From Edaphochlamys debaryana (lineage: Eukaryota > Chlorophyta > Chlorophyceae > Chlamydomonadales), in contig JAEHOE010000158.1 of NCBI GenBank assembly GCA_016858145.1, positions 124,001 through 188,000 of the forward strand: a stretch of 64,000 bases of DNA, in the 5' to 3' direction. Position 1 is the stretch's first letter. The number at the start of each line of letters is the position of its first letter. The notes under the pieces were generated by a model. That model made no database searches and was not told the origin of the DNA. It saw only the letters and a program-made list of their open reading frames with translations. Shown in pieces: positions 35,192 through 46,424 of this stretch. The translations under genes and the position numbers were made by a program.

Positions 35192-38100
35192 ATGGCCACG
35201 CTCACTGGTAGCGCGACCGCTCGCGCGGCCGCCCGGCCGCAGACCAAGGTCGCGGCCGGCAGCATTTCCAGCCTGCGGGTTCGTCCTTTCACCCGCGCCA
35301 CGCGCAACGTTCTGGGCGCTCAGAGGCAGGTGGTCGCCCGCGCGGCCGAGCCTGAGGCCGCCTCCGCCCCTGTGGAGGAGGAGTTCAGCTTCAGCCTCTC
35401 GGACGCCAAGAAGGGCAACGAGTACAACGCCAGCGATGTGGAGGCTGCTATGCGCTTCTACGAGGGCGAGGGTGACGCTCCCGGCGATGCCAACTCTGAG
35501 TTTGTGGAGAACCTGTTCGGCACGGAGGACGCCTCCTTCTTCGACGACATGGACAACAACGAGGCGTATGACAACGAGTTCTTCTGCGCCGGTATCCCGG
35601 AGGCGGCCCCCAAGTCGCGCGCTGGTGGCCGCAAGCAGGACGGGACTCCTGAGGAGGAGGACAGCGACGAGGTCGCTGCCGCCAAGGAGGCTGATCGCAT
35701 GAGGCAGGTCGAGGAGCAGATGGTGCTGGAGGCTGAGCTGCAGGAGACCGGCCTGGACGAGGAGAAGGAGACCACCACTCGCATCGTCGGCCCGGCTGTG
35801 TGGGACTGGATGGTCGACGTTGCGGTCGACGACGATGAGGATGTGGGCTCCGTGTCCGGCAACCCCCGTGCCATGGCTGCCAACGTCCTGGCTGCCCTGC
35901 CCACGGACGACGAGGTGTTCGCCGACCTGCGCAATGCGACGCCCACGCTCCAGGACGTGGACGCGGAGACCCGCGACACCATCGAGTTCCTGCTGGACGA
36001 CTTTGACATTGAGAACGAGGTGAAGGCCGTCCCCGACAACGTGGAGGAGACATTCAACCTGCCGGAGTTCGCCCCGCTCGCGGACAGCGATGTGGCTGAG
36101 ATCGATGCTCTGCTGAGCGAGGACGTGTCGCTGCCGGAGCTGGACATGTCCGAGCTGGAGGGCATCCAGGACCTGGAGGACGAGGGCCGCGAGCTGAGCG
36201 ATGAGGTCGTGAGCCAGTACCTGGCCACGCTCCAGACCCCGCCCAAGGGCGCGGCCCTGAGCGCTGAGGAGGTGGGCTCACTGGCTCTGGAGCAGCGGGG
36301 GGGGCAGGGGCAACAAACTGAGAGCAAATGGGGCCTGGGGGCGAAGTGGGTTGCAGGGGGTGCGCCAGAGCTCTTGGCGGGACGCCCATAGATCGCCCTT
36401 CGCGCTCCCTGCCCGGGCCCCGCTGACCAAATCCGGTCTGGGCCATGATACTCAGTCTTTTGGGGGTAACTCGGTGAGCGCTGGTGCAGCCTTGCACCTG
36501 TGTCTGCCATCCGGGGCTCCATCCATGGCTCCTGACCCCGTATCCATCCCCAGCCGCTCCCTGCGCCCTGCTGACCTCTGCCCCTCTCCCTCCTCGCGCA
36601 GCTCAAGGAGATGATGGCCGGCGAGCCCCTGGCCCTGGTGGACGTCTCGGCCGAGGCGCCCGTGACCATGGATGACGTGGACCTGTCGGAGCCCTCGTTC
36701 GATGTGCTGCCCGCCAGCGAGCTGGCCTTCGAGGTCGTCGAGGTGAGGGTTGCGGCAGCGGAACTCTCGGCTTTCGCTGAAGGAATGGGGGTTGGGTGGG
36801 GGTGCTATGTGGGGGTTGGGAGGTGCGGTCGTGGCTGGGAAGGCTTGGAGCGTGGAGAAGGGCGGGGAGTCTGCCCCCTGGCACTGCCGCGGGTAGAGTG
36901 GGTTCTAGCCCACAGTCCAGACCACCAGCCGGTCTGGCGCGGGCGCCTGCGGTGCGCTGCCGTGGGAATCAGCGTACCGTGGAGAGGGCTGCAGCTCGGG
37001 GTGCAAGCCCTAAGGGCAGCCTGGATCGGGCCGTGTCATGCCTGCCATGGCTTGGAAGCTGCGGATGGGTGCCCGCCGACCCACATCGATACCCGGCTGA
37101 GCTTGTGGTGGACCTGCAGCACGCGAGCGTCTCGCTTCAGGGCCCTCATCCTGCTGGGCACCTCGCAGCCAGAGACGTGCCATCTCAGCCTCAGCCCTGC
37201 GAGCGCAGTCCCTCTGTGACCGCCCGCTGCCTGTTCCTCGCCTGGCTCCATCCTGACCTCTCTGCTCCTCTCCTCCTCTCCTCCGTACTCTCTCCCTTAG
37301 AACACCCTGGCCGAGGTGGACGAGGTGGAGGACTACAAGCAGGAGCTGCTGGCCCTGCGCGCCATGCCCGACGCCGTGCTGGAGGTGCCCCCCGAGGAGG
37401 AGATCGAGGTGGGCTGTTGTTTGGGGGGTCTTGAGGTGGAGGTTAGACACGGGCAGTGGCCCGAAGGCTTGAGGTGTAACGGGGAAGCTCTAGCCCGCTG
37501 GGATGGGGCGTCCGAGTGCATGCCTTCAAGCCGCTTGGGCGGCGCTCATTGCCTTGACTGGCCCCAACCGCCCCTGACTAACCCACACCGTCTCTACCAC
37601 CGCCTCCACCCCAGGTGCTGGACCAGTACCTGTCTGCCTCGGAGGTGTTCATCGCCGCTGAGGAGGAGCGCAAGATGGCCCTGGCCGTGCAGGTGGGGTC
37701 CGCGGAGCGCCGCAGCCGGTGGCCCCCTGCGCAGCCCTCATGCCCTGCCCCAACTTGCAGGCTGCTGTTGGCTAACCTTTGCACCCCGCTCACACTGCGC
37801 ATTCCTCCCGGCAAGCACCTGTAAGCCACCTTGCCACAACACATTTGTTACCTCTCCGCCTGCAGGTGGCCAAGGGCGAGCTGCCCGCCGAGGTGCTGGA
37901 GGAGGACGACGGCGACTTCGCCGACGTGGAGACGGAGCTGCTGATGCCCGACGACATGGCGGAGCTGGAGGGCGCCGCCGACGAGCTGGACGAGGAGGAG
38001 GAGAACTGGCAGGAGCGCATCCTGGAGCTCACCCGCGTGACCAAGGTGGGGGCGGGGGGGCTGGGCGTGAGGGGCACGGGCTGCGGCTGGGGGCGGGGGG

Positions 38101-38866
38101 CTGCGAGCCAGCAGGTGGAAGGGGCTGGAAGGCTGAAGGAGGAGCTGGGGCAGGGCGTTCCGAGCTTGCATTTTATGGTTCGCTTGACGTGCCCGGCGCT
38201 GCGCTGTGCCCCTGACAGGTGGTCAAGGGTGGCAAGCTGATGGGCTTCCGCTGCACCGCCGTTGTGGGCAACAACAACGGCCTGGTCGGCGTGGGCTGCC
38301 AGGCCGGCCGCGAGGTGGCCACCGCCGTGAAGCGCGCCCTGGTGGACGCCAAGAAGAACGTCGTGCGGGTGAGCCGGCCTCCATGTGCTGGGGGAGGGAG
38401 AGATGTTTTAGAGCTCGCATGTGCCCTTGCATCCTGCACTGTGGGCGGCGTGGGCTGCTCGAGCTTATTGGCGCATTTGCGCGATGTGGGTTGGGCGTGC
38501 CGCGTTCCGTTTCTTCCGCTTTCCGTCTGTACGCATGTCTCAACCCGCTCCGCCCCGCCCCCACCCCCGCAGGTGCCCCTGGTCGGCGCCGGCACCGTGC
38601 CCCACCGCGTGGAGGCCAAGTTCAACGCCGCGCGCTGCGTGGTGCTGCCGGCCGCCGACGGTACCGGTGTGCTGGCCGGCGGCTCGATCCGCTCGGTGCT
38701 GGAGCTGGCGGGCGTGCAGAACGTGCTGGCCAAGCGCATTGGCTGCCGCTCGCTGCTCAACAACGCCCGCTGCACCGTGGCCGCCCTGGAGCAGCTGCGC
38801 ACCTTCCAAGACGTGGCCAAGGCCCGCGGCGTGCCCATGGAGCGCCTGCTGCTGCCCTCCAAGTAA
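35192..38866 (+). CDS. PRPS5: Plastid 30S ribosomal protein S5 (uS5c) with long acidic N-terminal extension
   Basis: Seven-exon model, 676 aa: 35192-36271, 36602-36742, 37301-37408, 37615-37692, 37866-38045, 38219-38368, 38573-38866. The ATG at 35192 opens a basic, Ala/Arg/Thr-rich transit peptide ([20 protein letters not shown]). It is followed by about 450 residues very rich in Asp and Glu. The S5 domain starts near residue 515 ([19 protein letters not shown]) and continues through [16 protein letters not shown], the C-terminal [11 protein letters not shown] and [20 protein letters not shown], all standard S5 motifs. It should bind 16S rRNA in the plastid small subunit near the decoding site. 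The large N-terminal domain is a known feature of Chlamydomonas plastid S5. A TGTAA at 39898 would give a 3' UTR of about 1 kb. Confidence 0.93.
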
Positions 38867-41188
38867 ACGGGAGGCGGCGGAGATGCCGAGGCTCGCGTGT
38901 GGCCTGCGGTAGCGATGACGCGGCTGCTTTAGCGCTGGCGCTTGTGTGCCTGGGTTTCCGCGCGAGGGGCTGGCGGCGAGGTGGGAGTTGCGGGACCGGG
39001 CGCGGCGGGGCGCGGAGCGAGGGTGCGTCGACCGTGGTGGAGGGATGAGGGTTTGGGCTCGGCCGTGCCGGGTGTGAGGCGCGGCGGTGGCTGGGGCCGC
39101 CGCGAAGCGGAGCGGAGGGCGGGGCGGTGGGCTCCGGAGGGCTGCAGAGCGGAAGTGGAACATGCCCGGCGCACTGGCGTCAGGCTGGCGCCGCCAGGGG
39201 CTGGGAGAGGCCACGGGGCTGTGCCCCTGGCCTCGACTCACCCCGGCGGCGTGGATGGGAGCGGAATGCGGAGCGGGCCGCCTAGGGTGGCTGGAGCAGC
39301 CGGGAACTGAGGTGTGGGGCGCCCGTTTGGGGGCTCGGGCTCGGCGCGTCCTGTCGCGCTGCCCGGCCCCCGGCGTGGCGGCTCTATGGGGGAGTTGCTT
39401 TCGGCACGGTGGGGCCATCTTGTGGGGCTTGCCGGCGCGGGGGTGCTCGCAGTGGGGTCGTGTCTGGGCGATGGCGGGTGGGGACGGCCGGGGTGTGTCG
39501 CGCTGGGCTGGCGCGCGCGCGAGGCTCCCATCAGTCTCGTCCGGTTTGGGCCGAGGATGCGGTTGCAGTGTGGGGCTTTAGGTTTGCGTTCCATGGGCGC
39601 GTCCTCCCACGGTTGGCCGCTGCCTGCCGCACGACGGATCGTATGGGGCGGGTCGGGGCGTGGCGTGTGTGTAGCATCCGCTGCCTCGACGCCGCAAGGG
39701 TTTTGGCGCTTGGAATGTCTGTTGGGGGCGTCGCATGGTACCAGCCCTGACGCACAGGTCAGGGTGGGTCGATTTGCAGATATGAAATGGTGCAAAGGGG
39801 CGCCGGCTTGGGGCCGCGTGCGGCTGCCCACGCCGCCCGGGTGCAATTTTGGCACAACAGGCGTGCCCGGGCGGCGCAAGTGTGGAGCGCTGCCGCGTGT
39901 AAGAAGTCAAGACCCGCCTGCGAGTCCCTTGCCACACTTCCGCGGCTTGCCATCGCACAGCTCAGCCCCGCCTCCCATTGGGGCCGACGCAGTAAGGAGT
40001 CGTAGCCGCAATGGCTGCCCATGACTGTTGCAGTCTCTGCCGTTGCAGGCTTGCGGCCTTTCTTCAGCACTTCTTGCCCGCATACCTGCGCATACCGCGT
40101 CCTTGCATAGCCCCGGGGGCTTCAGAAGCCCGGCTTCTGTGCTCGCAGGGGCCATGCAGCGTAGTTAGGACGACGCCGGGGGATGCAGCTGAGCGCCTAC
40201 GTTGCCGCATACCGTGCCCTTGAACGGCCCCCGGGGCGGCGGAACTTCCAAGGCCTGTGCGCATGCAGCGCGGACTCCAGCCGTGCTTGCCACGGCGTCT
40301 CCGCCAAGGCTGGTACAGGGTAATAGGGACGAGCAGGGGGAGCTCCACAGGCTCCACAAGCTTTGCACATGCATGCGCTGGTCAGCGCCGCGCTCGGCAG
40401 AAGCATCAACCCTACCCAGTGACCTGGCCCCCTACCCCCGCGTGCAGCTGGCACCCAGATGCAGTACCCGTAGCCCGGCCTACCTAGGCCTCCCCCGCCA
40501 TACCCAGTCACCGCGCACACCTTACGTCCCCATGACCTGCACCACACCGTTCCTGCGCCACCCTGCGCGCGTGAGCAGGCCCCGCCCGCCCCCGCCTCCG
40601 ACCATGTCGATATCTTCCAGTCAACCTACGAGTAGTCATCGCCCCACCTTCGCTTTCGTTCCGCCTTCCAAGCGATCTCCGCACACAAAGTCAGTTCACT
40701 GCGCCAACGCCAGCCCCGCCTCCCGCACCCCACCACGCATGCTATGTGGACCCTGACCCTGGCCCCAAGCCACGTCACGCCCCCACACATTCACATACAA
40801 CCGCCGTTGCGCTCTTCTCCTTGCCAGATCGCTCCTCGCTGCTCAGCAGCCTGGGCTCGAACAAAACAGGGGCAAGATGCCCCACTCCTCCTTGGCTCCC
40901 CTCCTCTTCACGGACAAAAGCCATGGCTCCCCCAACCGCTCTCCGCACATCCGCACGCTCCGTCAGGCGCAGGACCCCACAGCACGGGGTCAGCACACCG
41001 ATGACGGGTCCCGTGCCTACGTGCCGTCCGCACGCCGGGGCCCCCAGACCACCCCCTGACCCCAAGCGCTCGCCTCCGCAGCTAGCTCCAGAGCTCTGCT
41101 CGAGCCGCCGCCGCCTCAGCACGCCGCTCGAGCCGTCAGCCCAGCACCTGTCCTCGCTTGGGGCCTCGCTTGGACTGCATGCATGTGC
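38867..41188. other. Convergent intergenic region
   Basis: About 2.3 kb between PRPS5 and the minus-strand Gdt1-type gene. The first kilobase is very GC-rich and probably the PRPS5 3' UTR, ending near the TGTAA at 39898. Two diverged copies of a gcataccg...cttg...ccccggggg segment occur near 40087 and 40206. I see no exon. Confidence 0.5.
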
Positions 41189-43095
41189 TTAGAACATGCT
41201 GAAAGCGGTTGCGGCGGCGAAGAGCAGGAAGAGCAGCCCGCTGATGATGTTGACGGTCCGCTCCGACACGTACTTGCTCGCGATCGCGCCTCCGAGCACG
41301 GCGATTCCGGTCGCAATCGTGTGGCCCCCGATCGCGCCCACGGCCACCCCCACCGGGTTCTGCGCGGCTCCCAGCGCAATGGTGGCAAGCATGGACCTGC
41401 GGGGGGCGGGGGGCGGTGGGAGGAGCCGCGGTTGGGAGGGCGCAACGGCTCCTGCATCCCTCCGAAGGGAGCGCCCAGAGGCCAGCCGAGTCCCCGTGGT
41501 GACACCCACGTGGCAGCAGCAGGAGCAGTGGCGACCGAGCGGGCGAGCGCCCCACCCGTGCGCATCCACCGCCTTAGCGTGAGCACTTTTAGCCGGGCCC
41601 CCGTGGCTACCCCCAGGAGTCGCTACCCCGAGGGACCAAGAGCAACTCACTGTTACCCAGCCCCAGCTGAGTCCTTGAAACCCCGCGCGGCCGCAAAACC
41701 GCAAGCCGTGGCCAGTCCCGGGGGCACCCTCTTGCCCTGCCCGAGCATCCCGCTGAGACCCTCGCCAACTGTCCCCCACTCCCCACTCTCGCTTCCCCGC
41801 TGCCTCCCCACCTGCCCCCACACACCCCACTCTCCGCCTCCCCGCACCCGCCTCCCCGCACCCGCCTCTGCAGCCCTCCCTCCCCTCCCTCCCTCCCCAT
41901 CCCATGCCATGTCCCCCTCCCATCTCCCCCCCCTCCCTCTCCCTCCCTCCCTCCCCTCCCATCTCCCTCCCCACCTGTCCCCCCACTCAGCCAGGAAGAT
42001 GAGCGTGGCCACCTCCAGGAACACCGCCAGGGGCGACTCCTTGGCGCTGCCCTTGTCCCCCTCCACGCCCTGCACCACCTCCTTGGCGTCCTCCAGCTCG
42101 TCGTCCGAGGCGTTGCCGGCCTCGGCGGGCCGCGACAGGCCGTCCTGGGCGGGGCGAGGGGGGTTGGCAGGGGGTGGGGTGAGGCGGGGTGAGGTGGAAA
42201 GGTGAGGGACCCGGTGCCGTGCCACCCCTGACGCAACCTTACGTGCACCCCATCCCCTTCCACCCCCGCCCCCAGGATACTGTCAAATGGCGGACCAGCC
42301 CCCGGGGGGTCCGCACCTTGAGCGCCTTGATTCCGAAGAAGACCAGCAGGGCAATGCCCGCCAGCTCGCCCACAGGGATAGAGCTCTTCAACGCGTCTGG
42401 CACGCGCGAGAAGATGGCCCCGATGCTGACGGAGATGACGGTCATGACCGCCAGCGCCGAAACGCTGCCGAAGAAAGACATCCACTTGCCAATTTTCATG
42501 GCGAGCAGCGCCGCGATGAAGAAGGTCTTATCGCCGATCTCCGAAAGGAAGATGAGGGAGAAGGCAGCGAAGAAGCCCGACTTGCCCAGCGGCCCGTTAA
42601 CCAGCACCTCCTGCAAGGTCAGCACATGTGAGCCGGCGAGCCATTCCGAGCGACGACCCGCCTCCCCCCGCACCTTCAGCGCCTGGCCGGGCTCCGACAG
42701 GAGGTACGCAGTCGCCGCAGCGATGGCCAGACCGCTGAGTACCCAGGGCAGCCAGCCCCCGCCCCTGGCAAGGTTGGGTGGTGAAGAGAGTCGACGCCGG
42801 GTTTGACGAGCGACCACCACGACGCCAAGCCCCAACCCAAAGCGACAGCTCACTTGCTCGAACCGGCATCGGGTTGAGGGCTCGCGCTGGCGCTAGACGC
42901 TGCACAGGTGACTTGTCGGCCCTCGCCATCAGCCCTTCGCCTGAGCGCAAGCCCGAGCGATTTTGCCTGGGATGTCGGCGGCCTCGCTTGCTGGCACCGG
43001 ACCGAGACGCTGCATGCCCTCGGCGCGCTGGGCGCGGCGAGACACAGTTGAACGCGCCCTCGCTGGTGCACGCCGGCACTGCTCCTTGCCAACAT
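41189..43095 (-). CDS. Plastid Gdt1/TMEM165-family cation transporter (PAM71/CGLD1-like)
   Basis: Five-exon minus-strand model, 334 aa: 43095-42854, 42764-42674, 42610-42317, 42144-41975, 41396-41189. The N-terminus ([16 protein letters not shown]...) is basic and Ser/Ala-rich, like a plastid transit peptide, followed by one hydrophobic segment. Two UPF0016 signature motifs are present: EIGDKT at about 135-140 and EWGDRS at about 262-267. Each lies in a three-helix bundle, separated by an acidic loop ([13 protein letters not shown]). This architecture is that of chloroplast PAM71/CMT1 proteins, which move Mn2+ (and possibly Ca2+) across thylakoid or envelope membranes. Which of the two membranes applies cannot be read from sequence. 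The gene is divergent from the hydrolase gene, 351 bp between start codons. Confidence 0.88.
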
Positions 43096-43446
43096 TCTTA
43101 AGTGATGAACGCTTATTGCTCTGGTGCAAGTGGTTGAGCGCTCAGCGGCGAAAAAATAGCTGCGCTGGCCGTTCGCACCGCGCGTAAAGCTAGAAGCAAG
43201 TTGCGGCAACAACTACAACCATGGCGCAATGCTAATGTGTCACACAGGCGGCGGGACAGCGTTGGGGGGGATGCAAGTGGTGCCGAAAACCCTGGCAGGA
43301 TCACATCCTGCGCCATCCCAGACAGCAGGCGCATTCCCGCCCGCTTGCATCTCCATACAACACACAGTCTGTTAACCACCACACCTAGCTGGCTGTCGAC
43401 TTGCTGCGCCGTGCCAAAGTCCCGACCATTAAGCCGGCAGCTGCCA
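43096..43446. promoter_or_regulatory. Divergent promoter region
   Basis: A 351-bp spacer between the start codons of the Gdt1-type transporter (-) and the alpha/beta hydrolase (+). It must hold both promoters. No TATA box is obvious. Confidence 0.45.
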
Positions 43447-46193
43447 ATGACAGACGCACCCGGCCAGCCGCAGGAGCTGGCTAGGGAGGTGCCCTGGCGG
43501 GCGGGCAAGCCTGCTCTGGAAGCCGTCCTGACGCTGCCGGGGTACGTGCGCCTTGCCGGCTCCCACCTACCCGCGTGCTCCCCCTGCAGTTGCGTCCCCC
43601 CATGCGGGCCATGCATGCCCCTGGCCGCCCTCACTCCTTTCGCGGGACGGTCGTGCGCGGTGTATGACGCCCCTTGCTTTGTCCCAGAGCCCAGACTAAG
43701 CTAGCCACCTCCCCCCGCTTCCTCCCCCCCCCCCGACTGCCGTCTTCTGCTCCCGCTCACCCTCGACCCCTCCCCCACCCGCCCTGCCCTGCCCTGCGGG
43801 CCCACAGGGGCCCCGGGCCCCCCCGGGCCTGCCTGGTCCTGGCCCACGGCGCTGGCGGCGACATGAACTCGGGCCACCTGCCCCGCCTGGCCCAGGCGCT
43901 GGCGCGGGGGGGCGTGGGCGTGGTGCGGTTCACGCACCGCTGCACGCACCTGCCTACGAGAGTGGACGCGTACCGGGTGGGTGGGGGGTGGGGGCAGGGT
44001 GGGGTGGCAGGGGGACAAGGGGCGGGGGGCCATTCGGGTCAGATGCAGGGTGGGGCAAAGGAAAGGGGCAGGGGGCAGGGTGGGGTGGCAGGTGGGCAAG
44101 GGGTGGGGGGTCTCTTGGGTCAGACGGCAGAGAGCAGAGGGCAGGCAGGAGGGAGCAGGGGCCAGGAGCAAGGGGGAGCTCTCGGCGTAGCCCTGTACGG
44201 GCGGGTGGGAGTAGACAGGATAAAGCGTGTCAGGGCAGGGCAGGGCGAGGCGAGTGAGATCGGGCAGGGTCCCGCGCGTTCGGCGCCCCTGGGTGGCGCT
44301 GGTGCATCCGCGCTGACACCACGCCCCCCCCCCTTCCACTGCAGGCGGTGCTGAGTGCCGCGCAGGGCTGGCCCGAGACCCGCGGCACACGGGCCTGGGT
44401 GTGTGCGGGGCACTCCATGGTGGGGCCACGTGCCTGTGTGGTGGGCCGGGGTTGGGGTGCGTCCTTCGGGCTTGCAAGTCATGGCGGCAAGGAGCACGGT
44501 AGCCGGCCGCACACCGGCCTACCCGTGTCTCACTGACAGACATTCCGTCCCAGCCCAGCCCCCACAGCGGTCCCCTCGCCTGCCCCCAACCCTCCCTCTC
44601 ACCCCATGTGGTCCCAACCCCTACCCTCAGCCGCCCCATCCCCGTCGCGCCCCCCGCCTCGCTCTCCACCCCTGTCCCACTCCCACCCCGCACCTCCCAT
44701 GCAGGGCTCCAGGGCCGCGTGTGCGGTGGCGCATGAGGCCAGCGGCGCCGAGGGCGGGTCGGGGGGTCCCTCCGCTGCCGCAGGGGCTGCCGCCACGAGG
44801 ACAGGGCGCAGTGGAAAGGGCCCTGCCGCTGCCGCCAACGCTGCGGAGGCCGCGGCGGAGGTCGGCGAGCGGGTGCAGGCGCCGGCACGCAAGCGGCGGA
44901 AAGGGGGCGACGCGGACGCGCCCGCACCCGCTGGGGGGCAGAAGCGTGGGGAGGCAGGGGATGCGGAAGAGGCCGAGGCGAGGCCAGCAGAGGAGGGCGA
45001 GTCGGCACCGGAGGCAGGGGCGGAGGAGGGGGTGCCCCCAGGCGAGGCCCCCGCGCCAGCGGGGCGGAGGAGGACTCGGGCGGCGGCCGCTGCTGAGTCC
45101 GCTGCCGCTGTGGGGGCGGCGGAGGCGAAGGCGATGGGAAAGGGAAAGGGGAAGGGGAAGGCACGTGGGTCAGCTGCTCGCGGTGACGGTGCGGCTGGGC
45201 CAGGTGCCGCCAGTCCGGTCACGGCGGCGGGCGACGCCGGCGGCAGCGGCGGGGCCGGGGCCGCCGGCGGTGGGGAGGCGCGGGTGGTTGGCTGCGTGTT
45301 CATGTCCTACCCGCTGCACCCCCCCGGCAAACCGGTGAGTCTGCCTTACCCTGCGGGCCCACACGCACAACCCACGTCATAGCGTAGCGCAGAAGCAGGA
45401 GGCACTGCAGGCCTCAACAAGCTCTCAGAGGAGATACCGGCCGCATCTCGTGCCTCTTGCCTCTAGTACCCTCGCCTCGTTGTTCCACCCTGCCCTCATC
45501 TCCTCCTGCCCCCTCCTGCCACCCTCACTGGCCCCTCCCCCGTCCAGGCCGAGCTCCGCGACACCCCGCTGGCCTCGCTCTCGCTACCGCTGCTCTTCGT
45601 GCGGGGCAGTCGGGACGAGTTCAGCACCCCGGGGCCCTGGGAGGACATACTGGGGCGCATGAGCAGCTCGGACCTGCGGGTGGGGCAGGGGAGGGGGGGT
45701 CGAAGGCCGGGGTCGTGAGGGAGAAGCGAGGGCGGGGGGTGCGCTGTCTGTCTGTCTTAAGAGCTCTCATTGGGCTTACCGCTGGCTGCCAGGGCTCTCC
45801 GAGCTTGGGTGTCCCCCATGGCCTCCTCCCCAACGTCTGCATGTGTGATCCTTCCTGATCCTTCGGCCCAGACCAACTCACCCCCTCCGCTCTTGATCAC
45901 GCCTCATACCCTTGCAGGTGCACACCGTGGAGGGGGGCGACCACGGCTTGGCCGCGCCTGGCGGCCGGGCGGCGGCGGAGGCGGCCCTGGCGGAGGCGCT
46001 GGAGGCTGTGGTGGCTTTCGTGCAGGTGGGGCCCGAGGGGGGGGGCAGAGGCGGTCGGAGTTGCATGCGGAGGGCATCAATCGGGGAAGAGGGCAGCATC
46101 ATCACTGCTGCAGTACTCTGCCCCCAAACAGCCCTTCCCTTGTGCTGTCCTGTTGTGCTGTCCTGATTGCAGGAGCTTGCGGCCCGCGCCTAG
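43447..46193 (+). CDS. TEX30/KANSL3-like alpha/beta hydrolase with a nuclear-type basic insert
   Basis: Seven-exon model, 409 aa: 43447-43541, 43808-43976, 44345-44419, 44705-45334, 45548-45679, 45918-46025, 46173-46193. Seen: LVLAHGAGGDMNSGHL (oxyanion region), GVVRFTHRC, nucleophile elbow GHSMGSR (Ser112, split by an intron), FVRGSRDEF (Asp346) and EGGDHGL (His376), so the full catalytic triad is present. The HGAGGDM...VRFT pattern is typical of the TEX30/KANSL3 group of alpha/beta hydrolases. A roughly 190-residue low-complexity insert (about 125-310) separates the nucleophile from the rest. It contains ARKRRKGGD (about 174-182) and KGKGKGKAR, resembling nuclear localisation signals. The substrate is unknown. 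The gene lies head-to-tail upstream of the MCRS1-like gene, 231 bp between stop and next ATG. Confidence 0.82.
43985..44125 (+). repeat. Two-copy G-rich tandem repeat in intron 2 of the hydrolase gene
   Basis: gggcagggtggggtggcagg...gggtcaga occurs twice with a period of about 80 bp (near 43992 and 44074). Confidence 0.75.
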
Positions 46194-46424
46194 CATGTGC
46201 TCGGAGGGCGGGAGGCGGAAGGGGGGCGGACGGGGCTGCCAGGCAGCCTGCAGGCGTGCCGTGCGACGGGGGCAGCCCGGTTGCGTGAACATACGTTTAC
46301 ATACTGTACATACTGTTTCGTTGTCGACACGCTCCCTTTGACTGGATAGCCTGCAAACGCCGGCCCACACCATTCTGCATCGCTCCGTTTTAGTGGAGTG
46401 CCGACCGACACCTGCCGCCTAACC

